From Cyanobacteria bacterium UBA2566 (GTDB lineage Bacteria > Cyanobacteriota > Cyanobacteriia > Cyanobacteriales > Desertifilaceae): 64,000 nucleotides of DNA. The notes under the pieces were generated by a model. It saw nothing but the letters and a program-made list of their open reading frames with translations. It was not told the DNA's origin and searched no databases. Position numbers and translations under genes: made by a program. The stretch spans positions 1 to 64,000 of the forward strand of contig DDLS01000119.1 in the NCBI GenBank assembly GCA_002340255.1, given 5' to 3'. Positions 15,822-23,888 of the stretch are shown here, piece after piece (the first letter of the stretch is position 1; the number at the start of each line of letters is the position of its first letter).

Positions 15822-16862
15822 ATGAAACTCAGCGAGATTATTGAAAAATTGGGTAAGGTAGCCTCAGAAAATTCCCTACCCGATCTCGATCCAGAGATTA
15901 CGGGAGTTGCACCTGTAGATCAAGCGACTCCCCAAAGTCTGAGTTTCATTGAGGGTGGGAAGTTTATTCATCAGATTAACACCACTGAGGCGATCGCCTT
16001 AATTATCCCGTCTGATTTAATCGAAGCTGCCACAGAGCGCGGAATTGCCTGGATCGCTACCCGGGAACCGCGTCTCTTATTTGCCCAAGTCATTACCCTC
16101 TTTTATCAACCGTTTCATCCTCAACCGCAGATTCACCCCACTGCCGCGATCGCTGAAGATGTACAGTTGGGACAAGAAATCTATATTGGTCCCCATGTGG
16201 TGATTGAATCTGGGGTCAAAATTGGCGATGGGGTTTGTATTCATGGCAATGTGGTGATTTATCCCCAAGCAGAAATCGGCGATCGCACCGTTCTTCATGC
16301 CAACTGTACCATCCATGAACGGACTTTGATTGGTCAAAATTGTGTTATTCATAGTGGTGCAGCGATCGGCTCGGAAGGATTTGGCTTTGTTCCCACCCCT
16401 AAAGGCTGGTTTAAGATGGAACAGTCTGGACGAACCGTCTTAGAAGACAGAGTGGAAGTAGGATGTAATAGCGCCATTGATCGTCCAGCCGTCGGGGAAA
16501 CCCGCATTGGTCGCGATACTAAAATTGACAACCTAGTGCAGATTGGACATGGTTCTCAGATTGGCTCAAATTGTGCGATCGCCGGTCAAACTGGCATGGC
16601 AGGTGGCACAAAAATAGGGAATAAAGTCCTTCTCGCGGGACAAGTGGGAATTGCCAACAATACGGTTATTGGCGATAACGTGATTGCCTCCGCAAAAGCC
16701 GGAGTCCATGGAACCGTTGCCCCTGGCTCCGTCGTTTCTGGAAACCCGGCGGTGAATCATCCTATTTATCTCAAAGCATCGGCCATCTACAAGCGTCTAC
16801 CGGATTTATACCAGTCTTTGAAGAAGTTGCAAAAGCGACTGAGTCATTTAGAATCCCCCTAA
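15822..16862 (+). CDS. lpxD: UDP-3-O-acylglucosamine N-acyltransferase
   Basis: 346 residues from the ATG at 15822. The N-terminal about 100 residues are the LpxD substrate-binding domain (FIEGGKFIHQINTTEAIALI). A left-handed parallel beta helix of hexapeptide repeats follows (IGDGVCIHGNVVIYPQAEIG, IGRDTKIDNLVQIGHGSQIG) with the catalytic His in the NLVQIGHG motif. A C-terminal helix (RLPDLYQSLKKLQKRLSHLE) closes the trimer. It adds the second acyl chain to UDP-glucosamine in lipid A synthesis, in the cytoplasm. Cyanobacteria keep LpxD while making a simplified lipid A. It lies upstream of surface-polysaccharide genes on the same strand. Confidence 0.95.
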   Translation: MKLSEIIEKLGKVASENSLPDLDPEITGVAPVDQATPQSLSFIEGGKFIHQINTTEAIALIIPSDLIEAATERGIAWIATREPRLLFAQVITLFYQPFHPQPQIHPTAAIAEDVQLGQEIYIGPHVVIESGVKIGDGVCIHGNVVIYPQAEIGDRTVLHANCTIHERTLIGQNCVIHSGAAIGSEGFGFVPTPKGWFKMEQSGRTVLEDRVEVGCNSAIDRPAVGETRIGRDTKIDNLVQIGHGSQIGSNCAIAGQTGMAGGTKIGNKVLLAGQVGIANNTVIGDNVIASAKAGVHGTVAPGSVVSGNPAVNHPIYLKASAIYKRLPDLYQSLKKLQKRLSHLESP

Positions 16863-16877
16863 ACCAGTAGAAAAAGC

Positions 16878-16947
16878 TCGGGAGACGCTCCCGACGCAGA
16901 GATTTCCCATTTCCTATTCCCTATTACCCATTACCGCGCAAAGCGCT
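16878..16947. repeat. small hairpin plus CCTATT array ending GCGCAAAGCGCTATG
   Basis: TCGGGAG/CTCCCGA (16878-16894) makes a 7-bp stem after lpxD; read on the minus strand it is followed by a T-run. TTCCTATTCCCTATTACCC units come next, then GCGCAAAGCGCTATG, the right-end signature of the TATAGCGC element family. The final ATG of that end is the start codon of the gene at 16948. Confidence 0.6.
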
Positions 16948-17490
16948 ATGGACATCAATCCACCCAATTCCCATCCTTTTGAACCAACGAATAAGAAAAA
17001 ATTAGGCACAGCCGAGATTCATCGTTCCACTGAACTGCCGCCTTTTCCCAAGTATAAACCGACGCGCTTAAGCCGTTATCAAAATCAATATTCTCCCAAT
17101 TTAGCTATTGATGTACTTCATGATATTGAGGAGATCGCCTGTCAATGGCAAGATCAGTTAGACCAGATCCACGATCAAATTACAGCTCTTTATCATCAGG
17201 GGCCAATTATTGAGGGATGGCTCGAATCTACCCCCAACTCAACCCAGAGGAATTCTAGCGGAAGTTCTTGCACATCCTATCGACTCTGTAGACTCAATGA
17301 AAATGGAGAAGTTTGGAGTCGTCCCTGTCCATCAGAAGAAGTGGCATCCATGAGTTTAGCCATTCACCGCTATCAACAATTGCGACAGTTTCTGAACCAA
17401 AAGCATATGTTAGAAGAGCGTCTATCCCAGTTAGCCCAATCTTTAAAGAGTTTGCATCGCCAATTGGGGGATGGGGGGATGGAGAGATAG
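16948..17490 (+). CDS. hypothetical protein with borders formed by repeat DNA
   Basis: 180 residues. The first 60 are polar and Pro/Lys-rich (FEPTNKKKLGTAEIHRSTEL). The core is helical with a likely coiled coil (VLHDIEEIACQWQDQLDQIH and QLRQFLNQKHMLEERLSQLA). Between them lies a Ser/Thr-rich strand region, SYRLCRLNENGEVWSRPC. I do not recognise a family. The start ATG is the last codon of a GCGCAAAGCGCT repeat end, and the C-terminus GDGGMER is read through a GGGGATGG tandem array, so both borders were probably redrawn by repeats. A downstream start at Met115 (ATG 17290-17292 region) would be too short to be likely. Confidence 0.55.
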   Translation: MDINPPNSHPFEPTNKKKLGTAEIHRSTELPPFPKYKPTRLSRYQNQYSPNLAIDVLHDIEEIACQWQDQLDQIHDQITALYHQGPIIEGWLESTPNSTQRNSSGSSCTSYRLCRLNENGEVWSRPCPSEEVASMSLAIHRYQQLRQFLNQKHMLEERLSQLAQSLKSLHRQLGDGGMER

Positions 17491-17618
17491 GGGGATTGGA
17501 CAAAATTGGAAAATTGGGTAAAACAGAGATGGAATCTAATCTATACGATCCCAAAAAGTCCTAAAGTCATCTATCCCCACGTCTTCGTTTCCTCACGTCC
17601 CCACTCTCCTATTCCCCA

Positions 17619-18548
17619 ATGAGCATCCAAATCTCAGCTATTATCTGTACCCATAACCGAGATCAATATCTTGGTGGCGCAATAGAAAGCTTGCTCAATC
17701 AAGATCATCCTGACTTTGAGGTCATTGTTGTTGATAATGCGTCGAGCGATCGCACCCAAGAAGTTATCCAATCTTTACAACCCCATCCCCGTCTGAAATC
17801 GGTCTATGAACCGGTGACTGGTTTATCTGTCGCTCGCAATACGGGGGCAAAAAACGCCAGTGGAGAAATTTTAGCCTATTTAGATGATGATGCGATCGCT
17901 ACGCCATCCTGGTTAACGGTTCTCTCCAGAGCCTACGCAGAAAACGATAAACTGGCGATCGCTGGCGGTAAAGTCACCCTCATTTGGCCAACTGGCATTA
18001 CCCCTCCCCCTTGGCTCTCAGAAGGTCTAGCCGGTAATCTAGGAGCCTATGATTTAGGCGATAGTCCGGTCTTAATTACCCAACCCGGCAATACCCCCAG
18101 AGGCTTAAACTACTCCCTCCGACGCACTTTCCTAGAAGAAATTGGTGGATTTGACCCCAATTTAGGACGGGTAGGAAAAAAATTGCTCTCCAACGAAGAA
18201 CTGGTGATGACCGAATTGGCCCTAAAATCAGGATGGCAAGTCAGCTATATCCCTGAAGCCTTAGTTGCTCACAATGTTGCTCCAGAGCGAGTCAACCGCT
18301 CTTGGTTTCTGCGCCGAGGATGGTGGCAAGGGGTGAGTGAATGCTACCGGGAACAACTCTCCAACCGAGGAGGACTTCATCAATTTTCGCTGGGGGGAGA
18401 GCGCATCATTCGGGGACTTTATAAATCAGTGAAATATATCAGCGATCCAGCTCTGCACTTTGATAATCTAGTCTATGCTTATGGTCAAATCGGCTATCTG
18501 ACTACGGCGATCGAAGGCTTGTGGTCTCGCAATGCTCCATTGAAGTAA
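17619..18548 (+). CDS. family 2 glycosyltransferase
   Basis: 309 residues, GT-A fold. It begins ISAIICTHNRDQYLGGAIES, the nucleotide-binding start of GT2 enzymes, followed by VIVVDNASSDRTQ and the metal-binding acidic motif YLDDDA near residues 90-95. The acceptor half includes GGFDPNLGRVGKKLLSNEEL, with the ED-like acid placed as the probable base, and RRGWWQGVSE. There are no membrane helices. It probably transfers a sugar onto a lipid-linked or secreted glycan. It is the first of three same-strand polysaccharide genes (17619-20226), preceded by lpxD. The donor and acceptor cannot be read from sequence. Confidence 0.85.
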   Translation: MSIQISAIICTHNRDQYLGGAIESLLNQDHPDFEVIVVDNASSDRTQEVIQSLQPHPRLKSVYEPVTGLSVARNTGAKNASGEILAYLDDDAIATPSWLTVLSRAYAENDKLAIAGGKVTLIWPTGITPPPWLSEGLAGNLGAYDLGDSPVLITQPGNTPRGLNYSLRRTFLEEIGGFDPNLGRVGKKLLSNEELVMTELALKSGWQVSYIPEALVAHNVAPERVNRSWFLRRGWWQGVSECYREQLSNRGGLHQFSLGGERIIRGLYKSVKYISDPALHFDNLVYAYGQIGYLTTAIEGLWSRNAPLK

Positions 18549-18683
18549 ATCTATCTGTGCCCTATTCATCTTCACCGTTATACCAGACCTGTTATAACTA
18601 AAGGAGAAAAATGCAGATGTCACAATCCAAAGTTTGAGATTGATCTGATATCCTAAACGTTGTCTCATCCCTCCCGTGCCCTT

Positions 18684-19625
18684 ATGACCTCTGAAGCTTC
18701 TAAAGTCCCGGTATCGATTATTATTCCAGCAAAAGATGAAGAAGATAACATTGCCGCTTGCCTGGATAGTTTGCAACTGGCGGATGAAATCTTTGTAGTT
18801 GATTCCCAAAGTGGCGATCGCACCGCAGAAATTGCCGAAAGCTTAGGGGCAACAGTTATTCAATTTAAGTTTAATGGGTCATGGCCAAAAAAGAAAAACT
18901 GGTCATTAGACAACCTCCCCTTTCGTAATGAATGGATTTTGATTGTTGATTGTGATGAACGGATTACTCCCCCTTTATGGGAAGAAATTAAACAAGCCAT
19001 TCAAGATCCTAACATGAATGGCTATTATCTCAATCGCCGAGTCATCTTCCTAGGGGCTTGGATTCGCCATGGGGGACGATATCCAGACTGGAATTTACGG
19101 CTATTCAAACATCAAAAAGGTCGCTACGAAAATTTGAACGTGGAAGATGTTAGAAATGCTGGCGATAATGAAGTTCACGAGCATGTAATCCTGGAGGGGA
19201 CTGTGGGTTATCTCAAAGAAGATATGCTTCATGAAGATTTCCGCGATATTTACGCTTGGTTAGCTCGCCATAACCGCTATTCTAATTGGGAAGCTAGAGT
19301 CTATTACAATCTGATCGAAGGGATGGACGAAGAGAATACCATTGGTTCTAACTTATTTGGGGATGCCGTACAGCGCAAACGGTGGCTAAAAAAAATATGG
19401 GTGCGCTTACCTTTTAAACCCACAATTCGCTTTATCTTACACTATATTCTCCAATTGGGATTTTTAGATGGCCAAGCAGGATATATTTATGCCAGACTCT
19501 TAAGTCAATATGAATACAATATTGGCGTAAAGTTATTTGAGCTACGCCAGTTTGGAGGGCATATTAATCCCATGAAAGCACAATCTTCTGGCACTCAATC
19601 TTCCCCTACCCATGTCAACTCCTGA
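18684..19625 (+). CDS. family 2 glycosyltransferase (WaaE/KdtX-like)
   Basis: 313 residues from the ATG at 18684; a TTG at 18660 would add eight residues. The start VSIIIPAKDEEDNIAACLDS and EIFVVDSQSGDRTAEIAESL are GT2 signatures. VDCDERI is the metal-binding DxD-type motif. GAWIRHGGRYPDWNLRLFKH and the HEHVILEGTVGYL segment match the WaaE/KdtX-like subgroup, which adds glucose or a related sugar to LPS core or exopolysaccharide. A hydrophobic patch near residues 245-270 may associate with the membrane. Its stop overlaps the acetyltransferase start by 14 nt, so the two are translationally coupled. Confidence 0.85.
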   Translation: MTSEASKVPVSIIIPAKDEEDNIAACLDSLQLADEIFVVDSQSGDRTAEIAESLGATVIQFKFNGSWPKKKNWSLDNLPFRNEWILIVDCDERITPPLWEEIKQAIQDPNMNGYYLNRRVIFLGAWIRHGGRYPDWNLRLFKHQKGRYENLNVEDVRNAGDNEVHEHVILEGTVGYLKEDMLHEDFRDIYAWLARHNRYSNWEARVYYNLIEGMDEENTIGSNLFGDAVQRKRWLKKIWVRLPFKPTIRFILHYILQLGFLDGQAGYIYARLLSQYEYNIGVKLFELRQFGGHINPMKAQSSGTQSSPTHVNS

Positions 19626-20226
19626 GTTAACTCCTGAATCCTCCCCATCCTATCGCCTCGATTCCCCGTCTTGGATCGATTTGCGCCAGTATGACCAATC
19701 TAATTTCGATCGCGGTCGTCCCACCTGGGGGATTATTCTTTGGTGGTTTATACAGGCTATTACGTTTCCTTTAACACTACATAATTGGCATAATATTCGG
19801 GTCATGTTGTTGCGCTGTTTCGGGGCAAAAATTGGCCGAGGAGTGGTCATTCGGCCCACAGCCCGGTTTACCTATCCCTGGAAAGTCAGCATTGGAGATT
19901 ATAGTTGGATTGGCGATGATGTGGTGTTCTATAGCTTAGACCAGATTGAAATTGGCCAGCATTGTGTCATTTCCCAGAAAACCTATCTTTGTACGGGTTC
20001 CCATGATATTCAAGACCCCTGTTTTCGCCTAGTCACTGACCCAATTAAGATTGGAAATGGAGTATGGATTGCCACAGATTGTTTTGTGTCTCCAGGGGTT
20101 AAAATTGGAGCGAATAGCGTGGTTGGGGCCCGTAGTAGTGTGTTTCGCTCGTTACCAGAATCTTATATTTGCTGGGGAACCCCCGCCAAGGCCCATAGCC
20201 CTCGCACGCCCTTGGAAGAGAACTAA
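19612..20226 (+). CDS. WcaF-like hexapeptide-repeat acetyltransferase
   Basis: 204 residues. After a polar start comes an amphipathic or membrane-near segment (WGIILWWFIQAITFPLTLHN). The left-handed beta helix follows (FGAKIGRGVVIRPTARFTYP, IGDYSWIGDDVVFYSLDQIE, IGQHCVISQKTYLCTGSHDI, IGNGVWIATDCFVSPGVKIG). The catalytic His is in CTGSHDI and the end GTPAKAHSPR is typical. This matches colanic-acid WcaF-type O-acetyltransferases, which acetylate sugars of surface polysaccharides. It overlaps the preceding glycosyltransferase by 14 nt, which supports a shared polysaccharide pathway. Confidence 0.85.
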   Translation: MSTPELTPESSPSYRLDSPSWIDLRQYDQSNFDRGRPTWGIILWWFIQAITFPLTLHNWHNIRVMLLRCFGAKIGRGVVIRPTARFTYPWKVSIGDYSWIGDDVVFYSLDQIEIGQHCVISQKTYLCTGSHDIQDPCFRLVTDPIKIGNGVWIATDCFVSPGVKIGANSVVGARSSVFRSLPESYICWGTPAKAHSPRTPLEEN

Positions 20227-20354
20227 AGATTTTCTTGCACAAAGAATAAGTGTTTGTACGGTTGAAAATATGTCCTTTTTATGGATGTCAAATTTCTAGA
20301 TTGAAGAGCAAAATTTGCTTTTCTAAAATTCATGAAAATTGCGGAAGTAGAGGG

Positions 20355-20360
20355 TATAAT
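20355..20360 (+). promoter_or_regulatory. candidate -10 box upstream of desA
   Basis: A perfect TATAAT lies 31 nt before the first desA ATG in an A/T-rich spacer. No good -35 is seen at the right distance (TTGCTT at 20316 is too far). The start region GAGGAACATTGAGC gives a weak ribosome-binding site. Confidence 0.4.
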
Positions 20361-20390
20361 GATGCAATTGTTAATAGAGGAACATTGAGC

Positions 20391-21443
20391 ATGAAAACAG
20401 CGATCGCCAATCCCTCGGCGGAGCTTATATCAGCGGGACGACCCCAGCTCGATCGGAATTTGCGCTTAAAAGATGTCTTAAAAACCTTACCCAAAGATGT
20501 TTTTGCCAAAAACCAATTTAAAGCTTGGTTTGGATTTATCTCCAATGTCGTTCTCGTCAGTTTAGGATGGTGGGGAATCGCGATCGCCCCTTGGTATTTA
20601 CTTCCCCTGCTCTGGCTCTTTACTGGAACGGGCTTTTTTGGTTTATTTGTCATTGCCCATGACTGCGGTCATCGTTCCTTTGCCAACAAAAAATGGGTAA
20701 ACAATTTGGTTGGTCATATTGCCCTCACCCCCTGCATTTATCCCTTCCATCCCTGGCGGATTGAACATAATATTCATCATAAACATACCAACCACATCGA
20801 TCGCGATAATACCTGGAATCCATTCTACGTGGAACAGTATCAATCCCTCAATTCCTTTGAAAAAATTGTGTATCGTTCCCTCCATGGTAAATTCTGGTGG
20901 TTAGGTTCCATTGTCCATTGGGCCCAACTCCACTTTCAATGGTGGACAATCAAGCCAGGAAAAGAACGGGAACAGTTCAAATTTTCTGCCCTATTAGTGA
21001 TTGCACAAATGGCGATTGGCTTTCCTCTACTCATTGCCACTACGGGATTGTGGGGCTGGTTTTCCCTCTGGTGCGTGCCTTGGTTTGTCTTCCACTTTTG
21101 GCTCAGTACGGTAACTCTCCTGCACCACACTTTACCCGATCTCAAATTTGAACCCGACGGAAAATGGCATGAAGTCACTGCCCAGCTCGTAGGTAGCACC
21201 GATTGTAAATATCCTTGGTGGTTTGAATGGATTTGCCATGATATTAATGTTCATGTTCCCCATCATTTAACCACAGCCATTCCCTGGTATAACCTGCACA
21301 AAGCCCATGCCAGCCTTGAAGAAAATTGGGGAGAATATATCACCAGAAAACGGTTTTCTTTCCGTTTGCTTTGGGAAATAACTGATGTTTGTCACTTGTA
21401 TGACGAAGATAAGGGTTATCGCACCTTTTCCGAATCTCAGTAA
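20391..21443 (+). CDS. desA: acyl-lipid delta-12 desaturase (first of a tandem pair)
   Basis: 350 residues. The ATG at 20391 is chosen because MKTAIA matches the start of the tandem copy; upstream in-frame codons are not protein-like. Three histidine boxes that bind the di-iron centre are present: HDCGH at 90-94, HNIHHKH at 126-132 and HVPHH near 285-290. The HDCGHRSF form marks the DesA (delta-12) group, not the DesB (omega-3) group, which has HDCGHGSF. Four membrane helices are visible. The enzyme puts a double bond at position 12 of lipid-bound fatty acids using ferredoxin, important for cold tolerance. It is followed by a second desA-like gene and desC. Confidence 0.9.
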   Translation: MKTAIANPSAELISAGRPQLDRNLRLKDVLKTLPKDVFAKNQFKAWFGFISNVVLVSLGWWGIAIAPWYLLPLLWLFTGTGFFGLFVIAHDCGHRSFANKKWVNNLVGHIALTPCIYPFHPWRIEHNIHHKHTNHIDRDNTWNPFYVEQYQSLNSFEKIVYRSLHGKFWWLGSIVHWAQLHFQWWTIKPGKEREQFKFSALLVIAQMAIGFPLLIATTGLWGWFSLWCVPWFVFHFWLSTVTLLHHTLPDLKFEPDGKWHEVTAQLVGSTDCKYPWWFEWICHDINVHVPHHLTTAIPWYNLHKAHASLEENWGEYITRKRFSFRLLWEITDVCHLYDEDKGYRTFSESQ

Positions 21444-21532
21444 TTTTTTCGTGGGACTTGAAGACCCCCCCTCTATGGGCGTATATTTTAGATTGCCCCA
21501 GATCCGAAACAAATCAAACAGGAAAACGTTGA

Positions 21533-22588
21533 ATGAAAACAGCGATCGCTCATCCGTCTGCACGGCTGCAAACAGACGAAAAGATCCACCTCGACTCCAA
21601 TATCCGCCTCAGAGATATTATCAACACCCTTCCCAGAGAAGTATTTATCAAAGATTCCATCAAAGCCTGGTCAGGGTTAATCATTAACCTGATCCTAGTT
21701 GGTTTAGGATGGTGGGGCACGGCGATCGCCCCCTGGTATTGCTTACCCCTGCTCTGGCTCTTTACTGGTAGCGCCTTCACCGGTTTATTTGTCATCGGTC
21801 ACGATTGTGGACACCGCTCCTTTGCCAATCGTAAATGGATTAATAACCTCATTGGTCATCTCGTTTTCATTCCCTGCATTTATCCCTTTCATGGTTGGCG
21901 GATTAAACATAATATCCATCATAAATACACCAACTGTCTCGAAATAGATAATGCGTGGAAAGCCTATTCTCGTGAAGAATACAACAATTTTCATCCGATT
22001 GAAAAATGGGCCTATCGGGGCCTGCGGGGTAAATTTTGGTGGTTAGCCTCTGCCGTTCATTGGGCAAAACTGCACTTCCAATGGTGGACATTTGCCGGTA
22101 AAGAACGGGAACAAGTTCGATTTTCAGCCCTCTTTGTCATCGCTCAAATGGCGATCGGATTCCCCTTACTCATTGCCACTACCGGATTATGGGGATGGGT
22201 CAACTATTGGCTCATGCCTTGGCTCGTCTTCCATTTTTGGATGAGTACCATCACCCTCCTGCATCACACCAAAACCGACATTCCCTTCAAACCCCAATCG
22301 GAATGGAATGAAGCCGAAGCCCAACTTATGGGAACAGCCCATTGTCAATATCCCAGATGGTTTGAATGGATGGCCCATGACATTAACGTTCATGTTCCCC
22401 ATCACATCTCTACTGCGATTCCCTGGTACAATCTGCGTCAAGCTCATGCCAGTCTAGAACAAAACTGGGGACAATACATGACCACCAATGAATTTTCCCT
22501 CTCTTCTCTCTGGAACATTACCAGCGTTTGTCATTTATATGATGAAGATAAATGCTATCAACCGTTTACCCAGAAAGGGAAATTATAG
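21533..22588 (+). CDS. acyl-lipid desaturase, DesA-type paralog
   Basis: 351 residues, clearly homologous along its whole length to the gene at 20391 (roughly two thirds identical by eye). It shares MKTAIAxPSA at the start, box 1 HDCGHRSF, box 2 HNIHHKYT and box 3 HVPHHISTAIP. All histidines are present, so it should be active. It is most parsimoniously a tandem duplicate of desA. The chain of divergence (for example HTNHIDRDNTW versus YTNCLEIDNAW) suggests a shift in substrate position or regulation rather than a fresh copy. An omega-3 role cannot be excluded, but the box 1 Arg argues against DesB. Confidence 0.85.
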   Translation: MKTAIAHPSARLQTDEKIHLDSNIRLRDIINTLPREVFIKDSIKAWSGLIINLILVGLGWWGTAIAPWYCLPLLWLFTGSAFTGLFVIGHDCGHRSFANRKWINNLIGHLVFIPCIYPFHGWRIKHNIHHKYTNCLEIDNAWKAYSREEYNNFHPIEKWAYRGLRGKFWWLASAVHWAKLHFQWWTFAGKEREQVRFSALFVIAQMAIGFPLLIATTGLWGWVNYWLMPWLVFHFWMSTITLLHHTKTDIPFKPQSEWNEAEAQLMGTAHCQYPRWFEWMAHDINVHVPHHISTAIPWYNLRQAHASLEQNWGQYMTTNEFSLSSLWNITSVCHLYDEDKCYQPFTQKGKL

Positions 22589-22665
22589 TTCGCTCTGAGC
22601 GGAGGATTAACGAGTAATCCCTCTCCTGTTCATCAGCTCAACATGTTTATCCAAGGTAACCTTTG

Positions 22666-23508
22666 ATGATTAAAGAACTTACTTCTGAAACAACGATTCC
22701 TGAAACGGAATCCTCTCCCCGTCTCAACTGGATCATCATCTTTGTGATGATTGCCATGCATATCGGGGTCGTTTTAGCCTTTTTTCCCCCATTCTTTAGT
22801 TGGTCGGCTGTGGGTGTTTTTCTGGTTCTGCACATGATCGCCGGCTCAGGAGTCGAAATCGGATGGCATCGTTTAGCCAGTCACCGTAGCTTTACTTGTC
22901 CCAAATGGGTTGAATATTTTTTTGTGTTCTGTGGAGCCTTTAGCGGTTTATCTAACCCCATTGATTGGGCTGGAACCCATCGCATTCATCATGCCCATTC
23001 AGACCAAGAGGGCGATTATCACAATATCAATAAAGGATTCTGGTGGAGCCATTTTATCTGGATTCTCTATCACAAACCCGACTTAGATGACAAAATCGCT
23101 AAAGTGACCAAAGATATTAAAGACGATCCGTTTTATCTATTCTGCGATCGCTATCTCCTAGTTTTGCACTTTGGTCTCGCTGCCATCCTATTTGCCCTGG
23201 GAGGCTTACCTTGGGTCATGTGGGGAAGCATCGTCCGTGTCGTTCTCCTTTGGCATGGTGCCTGGGGGGTCAACAGTGTGGCTCACACCTTCGGCTATCG
23301 TAACTATGACACCAATGATAAATCGACCAATGTTTGGTGGTTAGTCCCTTTGAGCTACGGACAAGGTTGGCACAATAACCATCATGCCTTTCCCTATTCT
23401 GCTCGTTGCGGCTTAAAATGGTGGGAAATCGATCCGAGTTGGGGAGTCATTAGCCTCTTGCATCGAGTCGGCTTAATCACCAAAGTTCGCCTTCCCAATG
23501 AATCCTAG
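22666..23508 (+). CDS. desC: acyl-lipid delta-9 desaturase
   Basis: 280 residues from the ATG at 22666 (MIKELTSETTIPETESSPRL). The histidine boxes are of the stearoyl-CoA desaturase type: HRLASH, HRIHHAH in WAGTHRIHHAHSDQE, and HNNHHAF in GQGWHNNHHAFPYSARCG. Four membrane helices are visible. DesC makes the first double bond at delta-9 of lipid-linked stearate or palmitate and supplies the substrate for DesA. Its position after two desA genes on the same strand forms a desaturation cluster. It converges on the minus-strand gene at 23515 with only 6 nt between. Confidence 0.93.
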   Translation: MIKELTSETTIPETESSPRLNWIIIFVMIAMHIGVVLAFFPPFFSWSAVGVFLVLHMIAGSGVEIGWHRLASHRSFTCPKWVEYFFVFCGAFSGLSNPIDWAGTHRIHHAHSDQEGDYHNINKGFWWSHFIWILYHKPDLDDKIAKVTKDIKDDPFYLFCDRYLLVLHFGLAAILFALGGLPWVMWGSIVRVVLLWHGAWGVNSVAHTFGYRNYDTNDKSTNVWWLVPLSYGQGWHNNHHAFPYSARCGLKWWEIDPSWGVISLLHRVGLITKVRLPNES

Positions 23509-23514
23509 TTTAAT

Positions 23515-23814
23515 TTAACTGTCAGGGGGATGAAACTTCGGATATAACATTCCCTTGACCGGGTTTCCTCCCCTTAAATGCCGCTCAACCACCGCAGGCA
23601 CTTCCTGGGGAGAAACCCGATAATACCAAACTTCTTCGGGTAAAACCAAAACCATCGGCCCGTTCCCACATTGCCCCAAACAGTGAACGGCTACAACCTC
23701 GACCCTATCGACCAGGTGCAGTTCAAACGCCTCCAACACCTGAGCGGCTCCCAAATGACGGCAACTTTGATGCTGACACACGCGCACCTGTTTGGTTAGT
23801 GCGGTTTCATCCAT
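23515..23814 (-). CDS. thioredoxin-like [2Fe-2S] ferredoxin domain protein
   Basis: 99 residues. Four cysteines in the pattern VCQHQSCRHLGA and VHCLGQCGNGP match thioredoxin-fold [2Fe-2S] ferredoxins, related to NuoE and to the HoxE/NDH-associated domain. LPEEVWYYRVSPQEVPAVVE completes the fold. It probably carries one electron to an unknown partner, in the cytoplasm. The C-terminal tail (GGNPVKGMLYPKFHPPDS) is conserved-looking. It stands alone on the minus strand between desC and the FG-GAP gene. There is no evidence of fusion or loss. Confidence 0.8.
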   Translation of the reverse strand: MDETALTKQVRVCQHQSCRHLGAAQVLEAFELHLVDRVEVVAVHCLGQCGNGPMVLVLPEEVWYYRVSPQEVPAVVERHLRGGNPVKGMLYPKFHPPDS

Positions 23815-23888
23815 ATTTCACCCTCTTTTTTTATATCGTTTCTTTAGTCTCTCAAAAAGTATGGGGGAGCCATCCGATCGATCCAAGT

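Noticed and set aside
21533..22588. The second desaturase as DesB (omega-3).
   Set aside because: The first histidine box is HDCGHRSF, as in DesA, not HDCGHGSF, and the overall similarity is to the neighbouring desA.
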